From Ulota crispa (lineage: Eukaryota; Streptophyta; Bryopsida; Orthotrichales; Orthotrichaceae): a stretch of DNA of 64,000 bases. Of the stretch, positions 37,820-49,300 are shown piece by piece. The DNA lies in the NCBI GenBank assembly GCA_963920765.1, contig OY987250.1:18840409-18904408 (forward strand), given 5' to 3'. The notes under the pieces were generated by a model. It was not told the origin of the DNA. It saw only the letters and a list, made by a program, of their open reading frames with translations, and ran no database searches. Numbering within the stretch: position 1 is the first letter of the stretch; each line of letters starts with the position of its first letter. Made by a program: the position numbers and the translations under genes.

Positions 37820-38298
37820 ATATGTAATTTTAAAATTTCACTATATTACAACTTGTAGATAGAAAATGATGATTATTTCAAAATGGCTCCTTGAAGATTG
37901 GGTTTATTTAAAGATGATAGATTTACTAAAATTGTTGGAAATATGATAATCTTTGATCAATTGTAGTACTATTTAGCAAAATAGAAGTCAACAATAAAAA
38001 AATCAAATTGGAATTGGGTTGGATTGTAGAACAAGTGACTTACTTTTCAACTTATAATATGAAAATGACTTTTAGTGAGCTGCATATTCATTACTATGAG
38101 TATACCTTAATGGAGAATATTTTGATTATATTAATTGGAGGTTTATAAAAATAAATAAACCTCATTATATTATTAAGGTGTTCAAGCTTCAATTATGTTG
38201 ACTTGATTGGATGCCAATAAGAGAGAACACAAACAATGTATACAAACAATGTATCTTTCAAGAGATTAGCTAAATGACTAAAGGCATATCAAGAAACG

Positions 38299-38437
38299 CA
38301 ATATTCATTAAATTGGGAGAAATTCCTTCTTTGGGACTTCTAGATTTTATGTTCTTGGAAGAGTATTCAGTAAAAAAAAAATGGAGGTGTAACAACTCAA
38401 AAGTCCCAAAATTAAGTTTCTCCTAATTAATGAATGT
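38299..38437. mobile_element. Hairpin MITE, family A, diverged copy
   Basis: AATATTCATTAAATTGGGAG ... CTCCTAATTAATGAATGTT, with CTTTGGGACTT and its complement inside, as in 5513-5655. Confidence 0.7.
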
Positions 38438-39820
38438 TCTACTAAGATTAGAATTTCAATAGAATTAGAGAAACTTGAAGTGGGCTAAACATATTCAATA
38501 TACTAGTTTGTGGGCTTAGGGCAAAAAAGCTCCATTTCTTCATTTAAATGAAGTAGGAATTTAGGAATTTATCATTGGGAGGTCAAAACTTTAAAAAAAA
38601 AAAAAGTATTAAGAGGTTTTTTTTTTTTTTTTTTCAAAAATAGGAAGTTTTCCACTCAAGATTATGTTTTTGCCATAAGAAAGTCAAAACGTTTTCCCCA
38701 CCTAGCAAGATATGAAAAATTGCAAGCTTGGACCCTCTTGTATAAGAAAACTAAGATTAAGACAAAGAAAATATGGACCATCTTGAGTGACAAGACAAAG
38801 GAAGATGGCAAAACCAAGTTTTGAAAGCACCTTAAAATTGCAAAAAACATCTTGCTAAAGGACTATAGGGAAAACAAAGTTCAACTAAAGAATTTACTAA
38901 GCTATGAGACTTACAAGGGAATTTGTAAATGTAGGAGTTTGGAATTTTACTACTAGATTGTAACAATCAATTAATTTGGATTTGCCTTCAAAGACCTTGA
39001 ACTAGTGCAGTGTTGTACATTGACATATAATTGACCAACCACAAAATTTTGAAAGCCAAATTTGTATGTCATATTTTTTTCTACATAAATTGAAAACTTT
39101 CTATCATCAATGCAAACAATTTTCAAAAATACTGAACTTTGACAAGATTTGTGTTAAATCACATAATGGGTTGGAAATTTGGTCTTGTCCTTTAGATTAA
39201 AATCCAATGCATAGACTTAAATGATTGTCATCAAGTTGGAGAATGCTAAAATGTGAGTGGAGATTCATGAGCTATAAGCCATGATCCTAGATTTTTTGTT
39301 GGCATACTAAATTTCACTTGTCATCATGTACATAGGGTCCTATAATTGTACATTTTGAATTTTCATCTTTTAAAAAACTTGTTGTTATTTTTTAGTTTTC
39401 CCATTGATTTTCAGCTCAAAAATGATTCATGCTCACAACATCTTGGCTCACTGCTAATAGCTCACCATTTTACACTCAGTAAATAGCGTTGATCTACATA
39501 TAATTATCCCAAGTATAGCCAATGATACTTGAATGTTGCTCTCTCTTAGGTCAATGAAGTTTGTGGTTCAATATATGTTGTTCCTTATAGTCCAAAGCTC
39601 GCTCACTTGGCTTCAAGGGTAATTTTACAAGGAAAACAAATAAAATCTATTGCAAACCAAAACACTATATTATGCAAACTATATGGTTGTATATAGTTTC
39701 TTTAGAAGACAACACAATGCAGTATCCACCAATTTTCAAATATTCATATTAATTAGCATAAGTAATTGAAGACAGGAGATAAACCAGTTTCAAATTTCTA
39801 GCCTGCACCCACTCTACAAG

Positions 39821-40041
39821 TTAACCCCTAAAGGGCCCTTGGGCTCTGGAGATACGGTACCAAACATGGTCACAACCACTATTCAGAAGTTTGAATTAGT
39901 TAGAAATTACGTGTTACAATCATATATACTAAAAGGTTTTTATGATGATAGGTGCATAATTTTTTTTGGAAAGCCCTCAAAACATCTCAAATACGTCTGT
40001 ATATATTGCCGCAAAGGGCTTTTGGGATGTTCAGGAGTTAA
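39821..40041 (+). mobile_element. TTAA/CCCCTAAAGG family, 220-bp form
   Basis: Edges TTAACCCCTAAAGGGCCC and TTCAGGAGTTAA. The interior matches 33565-33784. Confidence 0.8.
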
Positions 40042-40619
40042 GGTAAATGTTCATGCTAGTCTTTTAAGTTAGAATTAGTAAACTCGGAAATGTCGAACAA
40101 TTTTGCGCAAATATGTTTTAAATGCAAAATCGTTTGTCATTTTTGTGTTTCCTATTCCGGGCTACTCTTAAAATAAAACAAAATAGGCCACCTCAAGTCC
40201 ACCTCAAGAAAGTCATTATTCACCAAATGTAGATAAAATTCACAAAACCCATACTAGACCTTTTGACAACTATCACTAAACCTCACATTGGACTTAATGA
40301 CTTCGACACATTGTTTGTGGGGATGGAATAAATAAAAAGAATAATGCTCTTTTATGGTGATAGTGAGAATATCTCTATTTTGGAGTTGGTCATTTTTCAT
40401 TTCCTTTTGTGGTTCCTAAATCATTAGGGTTTTTAAACTCAAAAGTGAGTTTCAAAATTCTCAAGTTTAATCTTCCAATGAAGAATATCTAAACTCTCAC
40501 CTTTTTTGACATATGAAATAACATGGCTATTTTACCCTTGGCCTCACATACAAGGTATCATGGTCAATAATGATGATCAATAATTCTAGGGTGAGATTAA
40601 GTATTTTGTTAAGTTTACT

Positions 40620-40880
40620 ACACAAAAAGTTGATGTAGGGTCAAGGTGAAAAAACCCAACTTTTTTTACAAACAAGGGTAAAAGTAATTAGTTGCTCTCT
40701 ATTTTAGAATGTTTCAATTGTATCCTTCTCTACTGTTTTAGTCTAGGGTCTCCAAATTTAGATGAGAATTCAAAAAATCCCTAATTCAATCTCCCCATAG
40801 GTAAAAACATAAACCAATACATTTCTCTAACTGATGAAAAATCAAACTTTTTTCACCCTAACCCCAAATTGACATATGTG
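40620..40880 (+). mobile_element. Fragment of foldback family B
   Basis: ACAAACAAGGGTAAAAGTAA followed by a diverged right arm (GTCTCCAAATTTAGATGAGA). A decayed left arm may lie at 40.36-40.52 kb. Confidence 0.4.
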
Positions 40881-41721
40881 CTGTAAATTGAGCCTAGCTA
40901 GTGTTCTCCATTCTACAATTGTCAAGTTTAGATTCTTTGTTGACATAGCAATATTTTAGGGTCTGTTTAGACTATGTCTCATGTCCCATCTTTGCAAGTT
41001 CCACCTCAAAGCCAAATCCCAACCTACTTAGGCTATTTCCGGCAAAAATGAGTTGTACTAAAGAAAGTCATAAATATTTTATGCAAAAATGTTGGTGGAA
41101 CTTGGGTTGAAAGTTGGATTTAGCAAATTGGTTGGCCAAAACTTGGAATAAAATCCCATTTTCTTTGGCGTCAAAATTTTCAAAAAATATTGCAATGTAA
41201 ACAACTGGGACATGAAATGTGGAATTTCAGGTGTAGTGTGAAACACCAAGTCTCAACTTTTGGCTTTACACTAATCAAAGTCTCAAATCTCATTGCAACT
41301 TGGGAGTTGGGACATGGTGTAAACTGACCCTTAACTCTTAATCATCTAGTTGGTCATCATTACTAGGCTTGCTACAATGTCTATATTATGACAAGTACCC
41401 AACAATTATAATAGTATTTCCTTAAGTTGCAGAAGTTAATAGATACATGGTGTCCTCATGAAAAGTGCAAGAGGGGTAACTTGGACTTAACACTGTGTCT
41501 TAGAATCTTCTCACAATTTGGATCACTTAAAAATTTGAGTACATCTAATGAGGTCATTTTTTGCTTTCCATGATGGATCATGTATTCATGATTAGTTATG
41601 AAAAGAAATTAAATGAAAATTGGCCTTTTTTTTATGGGTCATAAGTTACATATTTTTTGGAGCAAGAAGACAAAAAACGTCTTGCTTGGCATTGAAGGGT
41701 TAAACTCTAGTAGCAGAAGGG

Positions 41722-41941
41722 TTAACCTTTGAATAGCACAAAAGCCCTTTGCGGCTGTATGTGCAGACTTTTTTGAGCTGCTTTGAGGGCTTTCCAATTT
41801 TTTTTATGCACCCCTCAACATACAATCCTTCAATATGTATGGTTGTAAGACTTAATTTCTAGTTGATTCAAACTTCTAAATACTGGTTGCAACCGTGTTT
41901 GGTATAGTATTTCCAAAGCCCATGTGACATTTAGGGGTTAA
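41722..41941 (-). mobile_element. TTAA/CCCCTAAAGG family, 220-bp form, reversed
   Basis: Plus-strand edges TTAACCTTTGAATAGC and ACATTTAGGGGTTAA. AGCCCTTTGCGGC matches the complement of the 33.6 and 39.8 kb copies. A TAGTAGCAG word occurs just outside both edges. Confidence 0.75.
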
Positions 41942-42172
41942 ACATTAGTAGCAGTATTTCTAGGCAAATCATTAGAGCTAATTTTGGAGAAAATAATCTG
42001 GATTAAAACAGCAAAAGTAATCCTTCACGGCTTCACTTGACAATTGTCCTTAAAGTTTCTGACAAAAAGACGACAGCTGCTCCCTAGTCTCCACAAAATC
42101 AGACATCCTCTATTTGTAAAACAACATCTATTCTTCAAGTAGTAGGCCTGACAATTGGTCATAATGTCATAT

Positions 42173-43101
42173 ATAGAAAATAGACCTGACAATTAAAAAA
42201 TTCCAGAAATAGGCTTATGTGGGCAAATTATTACTTTTACCTTAGTGCAAGAACATCTAAGCTTTCTCACTAAGTGTTGTTTAGCTGTAACTTCCACTAT
42301 AGTTCTAGACTATATTAAGATATCTAAGTCCAAATTTGAATTCAAAATTTCCAAACTTAGCTTTTTGATGGTTAATATCTAAAATTTAACCTTGTATGAA
42401 ACCCCATAAATTAGTGTTTAAATTTCTATCAAATTTTTGTGAAAATCTTACTTCAAATTGGGACCCGCTCCCACAATACTAAGAAAATTGGTTGAAATAA
42501 CGAATGAAATTGCCAAACTCCTCTTCACACAAACGCGTGGTTTGCCAAAAATTGGATGAAAGTTACTAGAATTAGTAGAGTTTACGAATGAACTTACAGG
42601 ACTTGTAGATTCCATTCATTTTTGTCCAAATTTTCCTTACATGCTTGCATTGTTGAGTGTTGCCGCGTGACCAACAAAAAAATAGAATTTAAAGGCTGCT
42701 CATCATATATCAAAAGTAGGTTTTGCAACTAAAGTGACCAAAATTTTGTGCATGTTTATTTATGGCAGCCTTTAAATTTTGTTTTTATGTTGGTCGCGTG
42801 GCGCTCACCCAACAATGCAAGCATGTAAGAAAAATTTGGATAGAAATGGATGGAATCCACAAGTTCTGTAAGTTCATCTGTAAACTCTACTAATTCTAGT
42901 AACTTTCATCCAATTTTTGGAGAACCATGCGTTTGTGTGAAGAGGAGTCTAGCAATTTCATCCATTTTTTCTACCAGTTTTCTTAGTGTTGTGGGAGCTG
43001 GTCCCAATTTGAGATAAGATTCTAGCAAAAATTTGCCAAAAATTTAAACTCACTGCTGAGGCCTATTTCTGGAATTTTTAATTGTCAAGCATATTTTCTA
43101 T
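42173..43101. mobile_element. Large foldback element of about 930 bp with a nested insertion
   Basis: Outer arms ATTCCAGAAATAGGC / GCCTATTTCTGGAAT. Inner arms run from about 42415 to 42690 and 42750 to 43050, including CACACAAACGCGTGG against CCATGCGTTTGTGTG and GCAAGCATGTAAG against its complement. The left arm is split by about 200 bp (42214-42413) that match one arm of foldback family B. Confidence 0.75.
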
Positions 43102-43485
43102 TTTTTTCCTTATTTCAATTATTGCTCTACTCCACTAACAATACTGACCATACTAATTGAAGGACTAAGTGACTTTGGAAGTGGTTTGTAGTAAATTAGA
43201 TAAAGTCAATATGCCGTGGGTTACAATATCTGAATACCATCTCAAAGTTGTGATTCAAGTGGCCAATTCTTGAGGTTTTTTCCTAAGCACGTATCCCAAT
43301 TGCTATGAATATGGCATTTGTTGTTGCACACACTAATTCAAGTAGCAAATTTTGAAAATCAATAGCACAAAATATGGCCACAAACAATGTTTCTCTAATT
43401 CATGTAATGTATAACAATAATACATGATTCACCAAAAACACCTCATTTATCAAAATTGTATATTTACATAAAAAAGAGGGTGATT

Positions 43486-44420
43486 TTAACCCCTAAAGTC
43501 TTGACATCCTTTTTTGGCAACATAGCAATTTTGGGCAGCTCACTACCAATGGGTTTTTTTTTTCTTCAAAATTTTTACACATGATGTGTCCAAAGAGTAG
43601 CTTTAAGGCCTAATAGTTTTCATAACTTTTGACTTCATGGTTCAAAATTTGTTGCATGATATGTAGTTTATGTTTTGCTTGGTTGGCAACCCTAAAGCTC
43701 ATAAAACTTCTTTAAAATCACAATTTTAAATTTTTATTTTTTGAAATTATTTCTTTAGATTTATGTCTACATGGGAAGCTTTGAATCATTCCATTTTGAT
43801 TGATGAGATGAAAATTATGAGGAGATTTTGTTTGCAGGCATTTATGGATTCTCTACTCTAAAATAAACTGTGAAGTCCTTTGTTTTACTCCATTTTCAAT
43901 ATTTTAGAAAAAAAACAAAACCAAAATATGCAGATTGTTTATTACAACATCACAACCATTGCAATTGGAATTTTCCATTTCCATAATTAAGTTCTAAACA
44001 ATTTAGTCATTTGGACCATTCTCTACTTCTTTTTACTTACTATTTTTTTTTCATGGGTTTTACAATTCCAAATTATTTGAAAAATTTCAGTGTGTACCTA
44101 ACTTGGTTTGAAGAGCAAATCCAAAAAATTACAAGCATTTTGGAAACTTTTTCATACAAAGATGACCTTATGAAGTTCAGCTATGCCTTGATTTTTGCGA
44201 GGACAAAAAATAACTTTTTGTCAATTCAAACTCATATATCTAACATTTTACATGGTGAAAACTTCTGAATTTTTTTCACATCTTTTGATACTTGTGTAGT
44301 ACAAGATCTTACGGCTTCATTTGTGAAAAATATTTTTTTTTAAAATTTGGTAATTGTAGTAGAAATGACAATTTTGGAGCAATTTTGGTGAAAAACTTAG
44401 CTTAGAACTTTAGGGGTTAA
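43486..44420 (+). mobile_element. TTAA/CCCCTAAAGG family, full copy
   Basis: Edges TTAACCCCTAAAGTC and CTTTAGGGGTTAA. The 5' part matches 13216-13357 and the middle matches 14293-15249 (GGATTCTCTA, TAAAATAAACT), so copies are mosaics. Confidence 0.8.
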
Positions 44421-44474
44421 GTAGTGTATTATTGGATTCATATGAAAAAGTTACTTTAAAACATTTGTACTATT

Positions 44475-44860
44475 AAGTGGGAGGATTTCTCTAAGTGCAC
44501 CCTTTCCTAGAACCTTCTAGAATTTTTTGTAGTAAGTTGAAGCAACAAAGGACGCCCAAGATATAGATAATCAAGTGCTCTACAACCATGTCCATTTCCA
44601 AAACTTTGTAGAACATTTTGGTGGAAATTGAAACAATAAAGGATGCCTTGAAAGAGTAGCATTGTGATGAAAGCAGTTGCTATTGTTGAGTTTAAAATAG
44701 GACCAAAATGATGGTGCATGTGGATTAGATTCTATACCAATTGTGAGATTGATTATTTGGATTTGTATAGTACATTAAGATTAGATACTAGACCAATTAG
44801 TTTGTGAGATATCTACTTTTTGTAAAGTTGAATGTTGCTTTACTCATACATGTCCTACTC
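44475..44860 (+). repeat. Dispersed repeat, copy 2
   Basis: Same-orientation match to 3808-4190 over most of its length. Class unknown. Confidence 0.6.
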
Positions 44861-45157
44861 ATGCAAAGTGTGTGCCTGTATACTAGTTAAGAGATATGTC
44901 CAAACCAAAAGACATGCAATTTTTTTGGGAAAAACATATGCAAAATATTGGAGAAATCCTAATGGTGGATATGAAACATTGACAATTACTTTAGTCCGTC
45001 AAGAGATAAATGTGTCATAGTTATAATATTAGTAGAGGCAATGGGTTAGACCAACTAAGTAAGGATATGAAAAACTAGTCAAATTTAAAATCCCAAACTA
45101 ACAAATATTCTTCATGCAAAGAGATTTGAGTACCAAAGTGTTGGATTTGACTATAAG

Positions 45158-45566
45158 AATTGATATACATAAGTTACCACACCTTCTTGACTATCCCACC
45201 ACTTCTTGAGGTAAATTTTAGATTTTTACCATCAAAAAGCTGGTTTTGAGAATTTAGAATTCAAATTTGGACTAAAAGGCAGTGATTTTGTTTAGAACCA
45301 CAAAAAAAGTTCTAATTGAATAACATGCAATGAAAAAGTTTACCTTTTTTATAAACAAAAGTAAAAGTAATACTTATCCTTTGAGCTAAGCTTTTTCATT
45401 GGGTGTTGTTCAATTACAACATTTTTTATGGTTCCAAATAAAATCAAAGTGTCTGAGTCCAAATCTAAATTCCAAATTTTCAAATTTAGCTTTTTGATGG
45501 TAGAAATATAACATTTACCCCAAGATGTGGTGGGATAGTCAAGAAGGTGTGGTACGCATATCAATT
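45158..45566. mobile_element. Foldback MITE, family B, full copy
   Basis: Arms AATTGATATACAT and CCACACCTTCTTGACTATCC with their complements; loop ATAAACAAAAGTAAAAGTAA. The frame open on the minus strand here is a by-product of the hairpin. Confidence 0.8.
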
Positions 45567-45816
45567 TCCTTTGACTATTTAACACTTTTAGCAAAAAAAA
45601 AACCCCCCACTTGAGCTAATTACAAGAATCACAAGAACAATTGTTACATAAGTTATTTCCATTGCAAAAGTGCTTTTATTTAATTAAAGAGGAATGGTGG
45701 CATGCCCATCAGTATGATAATTGGTTGCAAAAGAAACAAGATTTGAAAGAACAATTCATCAAACTCTAAAAAATAATAGAGAAATTCATGACACCAAGTT
45801 TTAAAAAAATTTCTCA

Positions 45817-46700
45817 CTAACCCTTAAAAGTCCATTGTCCCTCACAAGACAAAATCAGTTTTGGGCAAGCTTGTTCTACTGGGATTTTTGATAAGCTAGT
45901 TTGGGTTTTATTCTAAAATAGAGTTTTACAAGGGTTACATGTGAGTACCGCTTTTATTGAAGTTAGAGTTACATTCCAAAAGTTGTTGGTGCTTTATGGG
46001 TTATTTTTGTTCAAATGGGAAATTTGGGCAAATTATTTTCTATTGACTCTTTTCAAAAAAAAATGAAGGCATTACCCTTCATTGGGGTACATCAAGCAAT
46101 AGTGTACTAGATAAATACATTATCACTTATAATAAATATAGTAACATTTGATATTCAATAGTTCTTCTAGATTTGTTTGTTTGTTTTTTTTTCAATTGTC
46201 AACAAAAGTAAAGTTTTTCAATTGACTATTTGGATTTTTATAATTCAAAACCTAGCCCTCAAAATTTTGGTTTGCCATAGATCTCTATGTAGTGTGAATT
46301 TCAAGCTCACGCTTGCATGCAAGGCCTCATAAGGTGTGTTCAATGTCTTTGTTGGTTTGGAAAACATGAGGAAACATGCCTGACATGATGTAGAGCATGT
46401 TAGACAAGTCTCTTCAACACTCATGTTGCAAGTAATGGTCATAATGTATGATCAAAGGGGTTTTTTATTTTATTTTAGCAAAGGTTAAAAAACTATATAT
46501 TCAATTTTCAAGTTACCATAACTCTCAATTTATATGGCCAAACCTCATGAAATTTTCACCATGGCTTTTTGCTTAAGTTTAATGTAAGACACTAAAACTA
46601 GATTTGTAGAAGAAAAAAAATCTCTCTTAAAATTTCATATCCAAAAATGATAATTTCAAGTGTACATCAAGGAAAATGGCCTTGGTCCTATAGGAGTTAA
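45817..46700 (+). mobile_element. TTAA/CCCCTAAAGG family, decayed long copy
   Basis: Left CTAACCCTTAAAAGTCCATT, right GGTCCTATAGGAGTTAA. About 884 bp. Confidence 0.65.
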
Positions 46701-46865
46701 AATTGGTACAAAATCCCATTTGAACAACCAGTTTCTCCCATATCAATATCTATACTACCTATTATTGTCATAATATGAGCTAGTTTCATTCCTTGTGGAA
46801 TAAATTGTATAGTAATAAAATTGAGGAGGCAAATTTTCCATTTCCAACTAAAACATAATCATTTC

Positions 46866-47770
46866 CTACTCCTAAAGTTCTAAGGCCTTTTGACCACAAA
46901 AAACCATTCAAAATTGCCATCTTTATTGTAAAGAGAAAAAAATATTAAAATGTTTTTTTCATGTCCAACCGTAGGATCTCTTACCAAATTAGATTAAAAT
47001 TGTGTAGAAGAAATTTCAAAAACTTTGACTTTGCAGGTTGCAAGATGTTTGCATTTAAAATGAAGAAAACAATACTTTTGGCACATTGCTTGACTAGATT
47101 ATATAGCTTTTTATTTTAATCAACCAAAATTTTTGATTTACAAGTTTTGAAGTTCTAACTATTTGTATCAAAAAATTGATTTGAGAATCCAAGGAAAAAA
47201 ATTTAGAAAAAAACACTTAACTTTCACTTACAAAAATATTGTTGAATAGAAGAAGGCTCAAAATTGGAAAGAAAACAAAATTGTTAATAGCTCAAAGATG
47301 GAACTGAAACACACATATCTCAATGGTGAGATTGTTCTAGCAAGAAATCAAACTTTACAATACTTTTTTATCCAAAATTGTGAAATTGATATAAAAATGG
47401 ATCTTGCAAGTGATTTTTTCTAGAAAATGCTTTGATTGTCCATAATTTTTTCATGACAAATTCAAAAGGAACATATCAAAATTTCACATGTAAATAAAAA
47501 TACAATGTATAAGTAAAGAAAATTGAATGTTTCCATTTCAACTTATTCTAGAGATATTTCTTTGCTTTTTGAACTAAGAAAGGAGTTTTTGTGCCATAGC
47601 TTTTGCTCCTTAGCACCAATTGAAATAAATACTGTATTTCCAAAAAGCTAATGCAATTTTCTATCTTCAAAAAAAAAAAGCTAAAAAAACTGCAATGAAT
47701 ATTGTAACTGTAAATGCTTGCCCAAAATCCATTTTGTTCCTTGCAATGACAATGGGACGTTAGGAGTTAA
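46866..47770 (+). mobile_element. TTAA/CCCCTAAAGG family, decayed long copy
   Basis: Right end GGGACGTTAGGAGTTAA is clear. The left end (CTACTCCTAAAGTTC) is eroded. The right 60 bp resemble the end at 20464. Confidence 0.5.
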
Positions 47771-49300
47771 ACAAAAGCACCTAGTTCTCCTTTAGGAGCT
47801 TCTACTCTAGGATAATGCTCTTGTTTAGGTAGACCTTCCATCTTAATTCTCTTAGTTATAGGTTTGTTCACAATAAATTAGTTGCTCCTTGTGAAGCAAT
47901 TTGGGGAGATGTGTTTGTAATGCAATGTTTTTCACACATTTTGTACACCAAATATGACATTCATTATAATAGTGTTATAACTTTCATAGTGTCACTAGCA
48001 CTAAAATTGTTTGTTACAATATATGGTATCACTTATACTATTATATGTGAAATTATTATTTTTTTTAAAAACATTAACACTATTTTGTGTGAATTGGTGA
48101 GAATGACTGAAATTCTTGTAAATTTTCAAAATTCACTTGTTACCATTTTCATGTGATATTTATCATGAATCCAATAAAAAGTATATCAAACTTGAAATCT
48201 AGCTTAAAAATTGGTATAAGTTTGTAAATATAATGCAAGATTTCCATTCACTAAAATTTAAAACACACAAGATTAGGCAAGCAATGTTACATACAATTCA
48301 TGGTGGATTGTGAATATCTTTTGAGAGTAAGATTGTTGATTTTCCAACACACACCCTACAAAACATCACTCAATATACAATTATATGCTAGTCAAAACTT
48401 GAAAATATTATACAATAGGGATTCACTATTCAAAAGTGAGTTTCCAAACTTTGGCCATGAATTTGAAAGGCATTTCTTCATAATTAAGTAGCTTTGTAAT
48501 ATCAATCCATAATATACTTTTAAAAGCCTAATTATATTTTGATAAAAGACCCAACGTTTTGATACAAACATACGTATAAAAGTGAGGTTAAACTCTTCCA
48601 AGAAATTTTAGAAGCGATGCTTCACAAATTTTGGAAACTTTTGAACATAGAGTATTTATAATCTATTATACATTGTTGGATTATAACATGTGTAGCAAAG
48701 CATAAATTAATTCAAAATATCAAAATTTGACAATCTAGTGGATGATCATAACAACTTAAGTTCCATTCCATAAATTATAATAAATAAACACAATGTATGA
48801 AACGGGTGCTCTATGATGTCAAGATCTTAATAATTGATAATGCTTGTAGTTGGCATAAACGTCCTAAGTTCTTTGAAAATTCCATTACAATCTTTAGTCC
48901 ATTCAAACGCCTTGTCATTCTTATCATGTAAATTTGAAAATAAAGTTGCATTTTTAGAGGAAAAAAATTTAAACTATAGATAGTAGTTAGTGCACTTTAT
49001 AAACTATTTTATAAACTAATTAGTTTGTAAAACCTTCTATTTTGTTATGACTTTAATCTTTGTTCAATTAATTCTAATTTTATCTTTGTGCAATACAAGT
49101 TTTTAGAGTTCTAGCTTTTACTAACTATAGCTATTTTTTCACATTGGCCATTGACTTTTGTATTCTAAAATCAAGAAAATTAAATGTTTAATTTTTTCCA
49201 TGATCTTGTTAATTTACGAACAGTATTTACTATCTATATGAGTTACTATGCATTCACTCAAGCTTTTACAAATAAAACTAAAGATGTGGAAGAGCATTCC
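47771..49300. other. AT-rich non-coding DNA up to the composition boundary
   Basis: No gene or repeat recognised. The sequence is very AT-rich and stops abruptly at about 49.3 kb. Confidence 0.4.

Noticed and set aside
45349-45594. Minus-strand open frame of 81 codons
   Set aside because: Lies inside a foldback MITE; the frame is a by-product of the hairpin arms.
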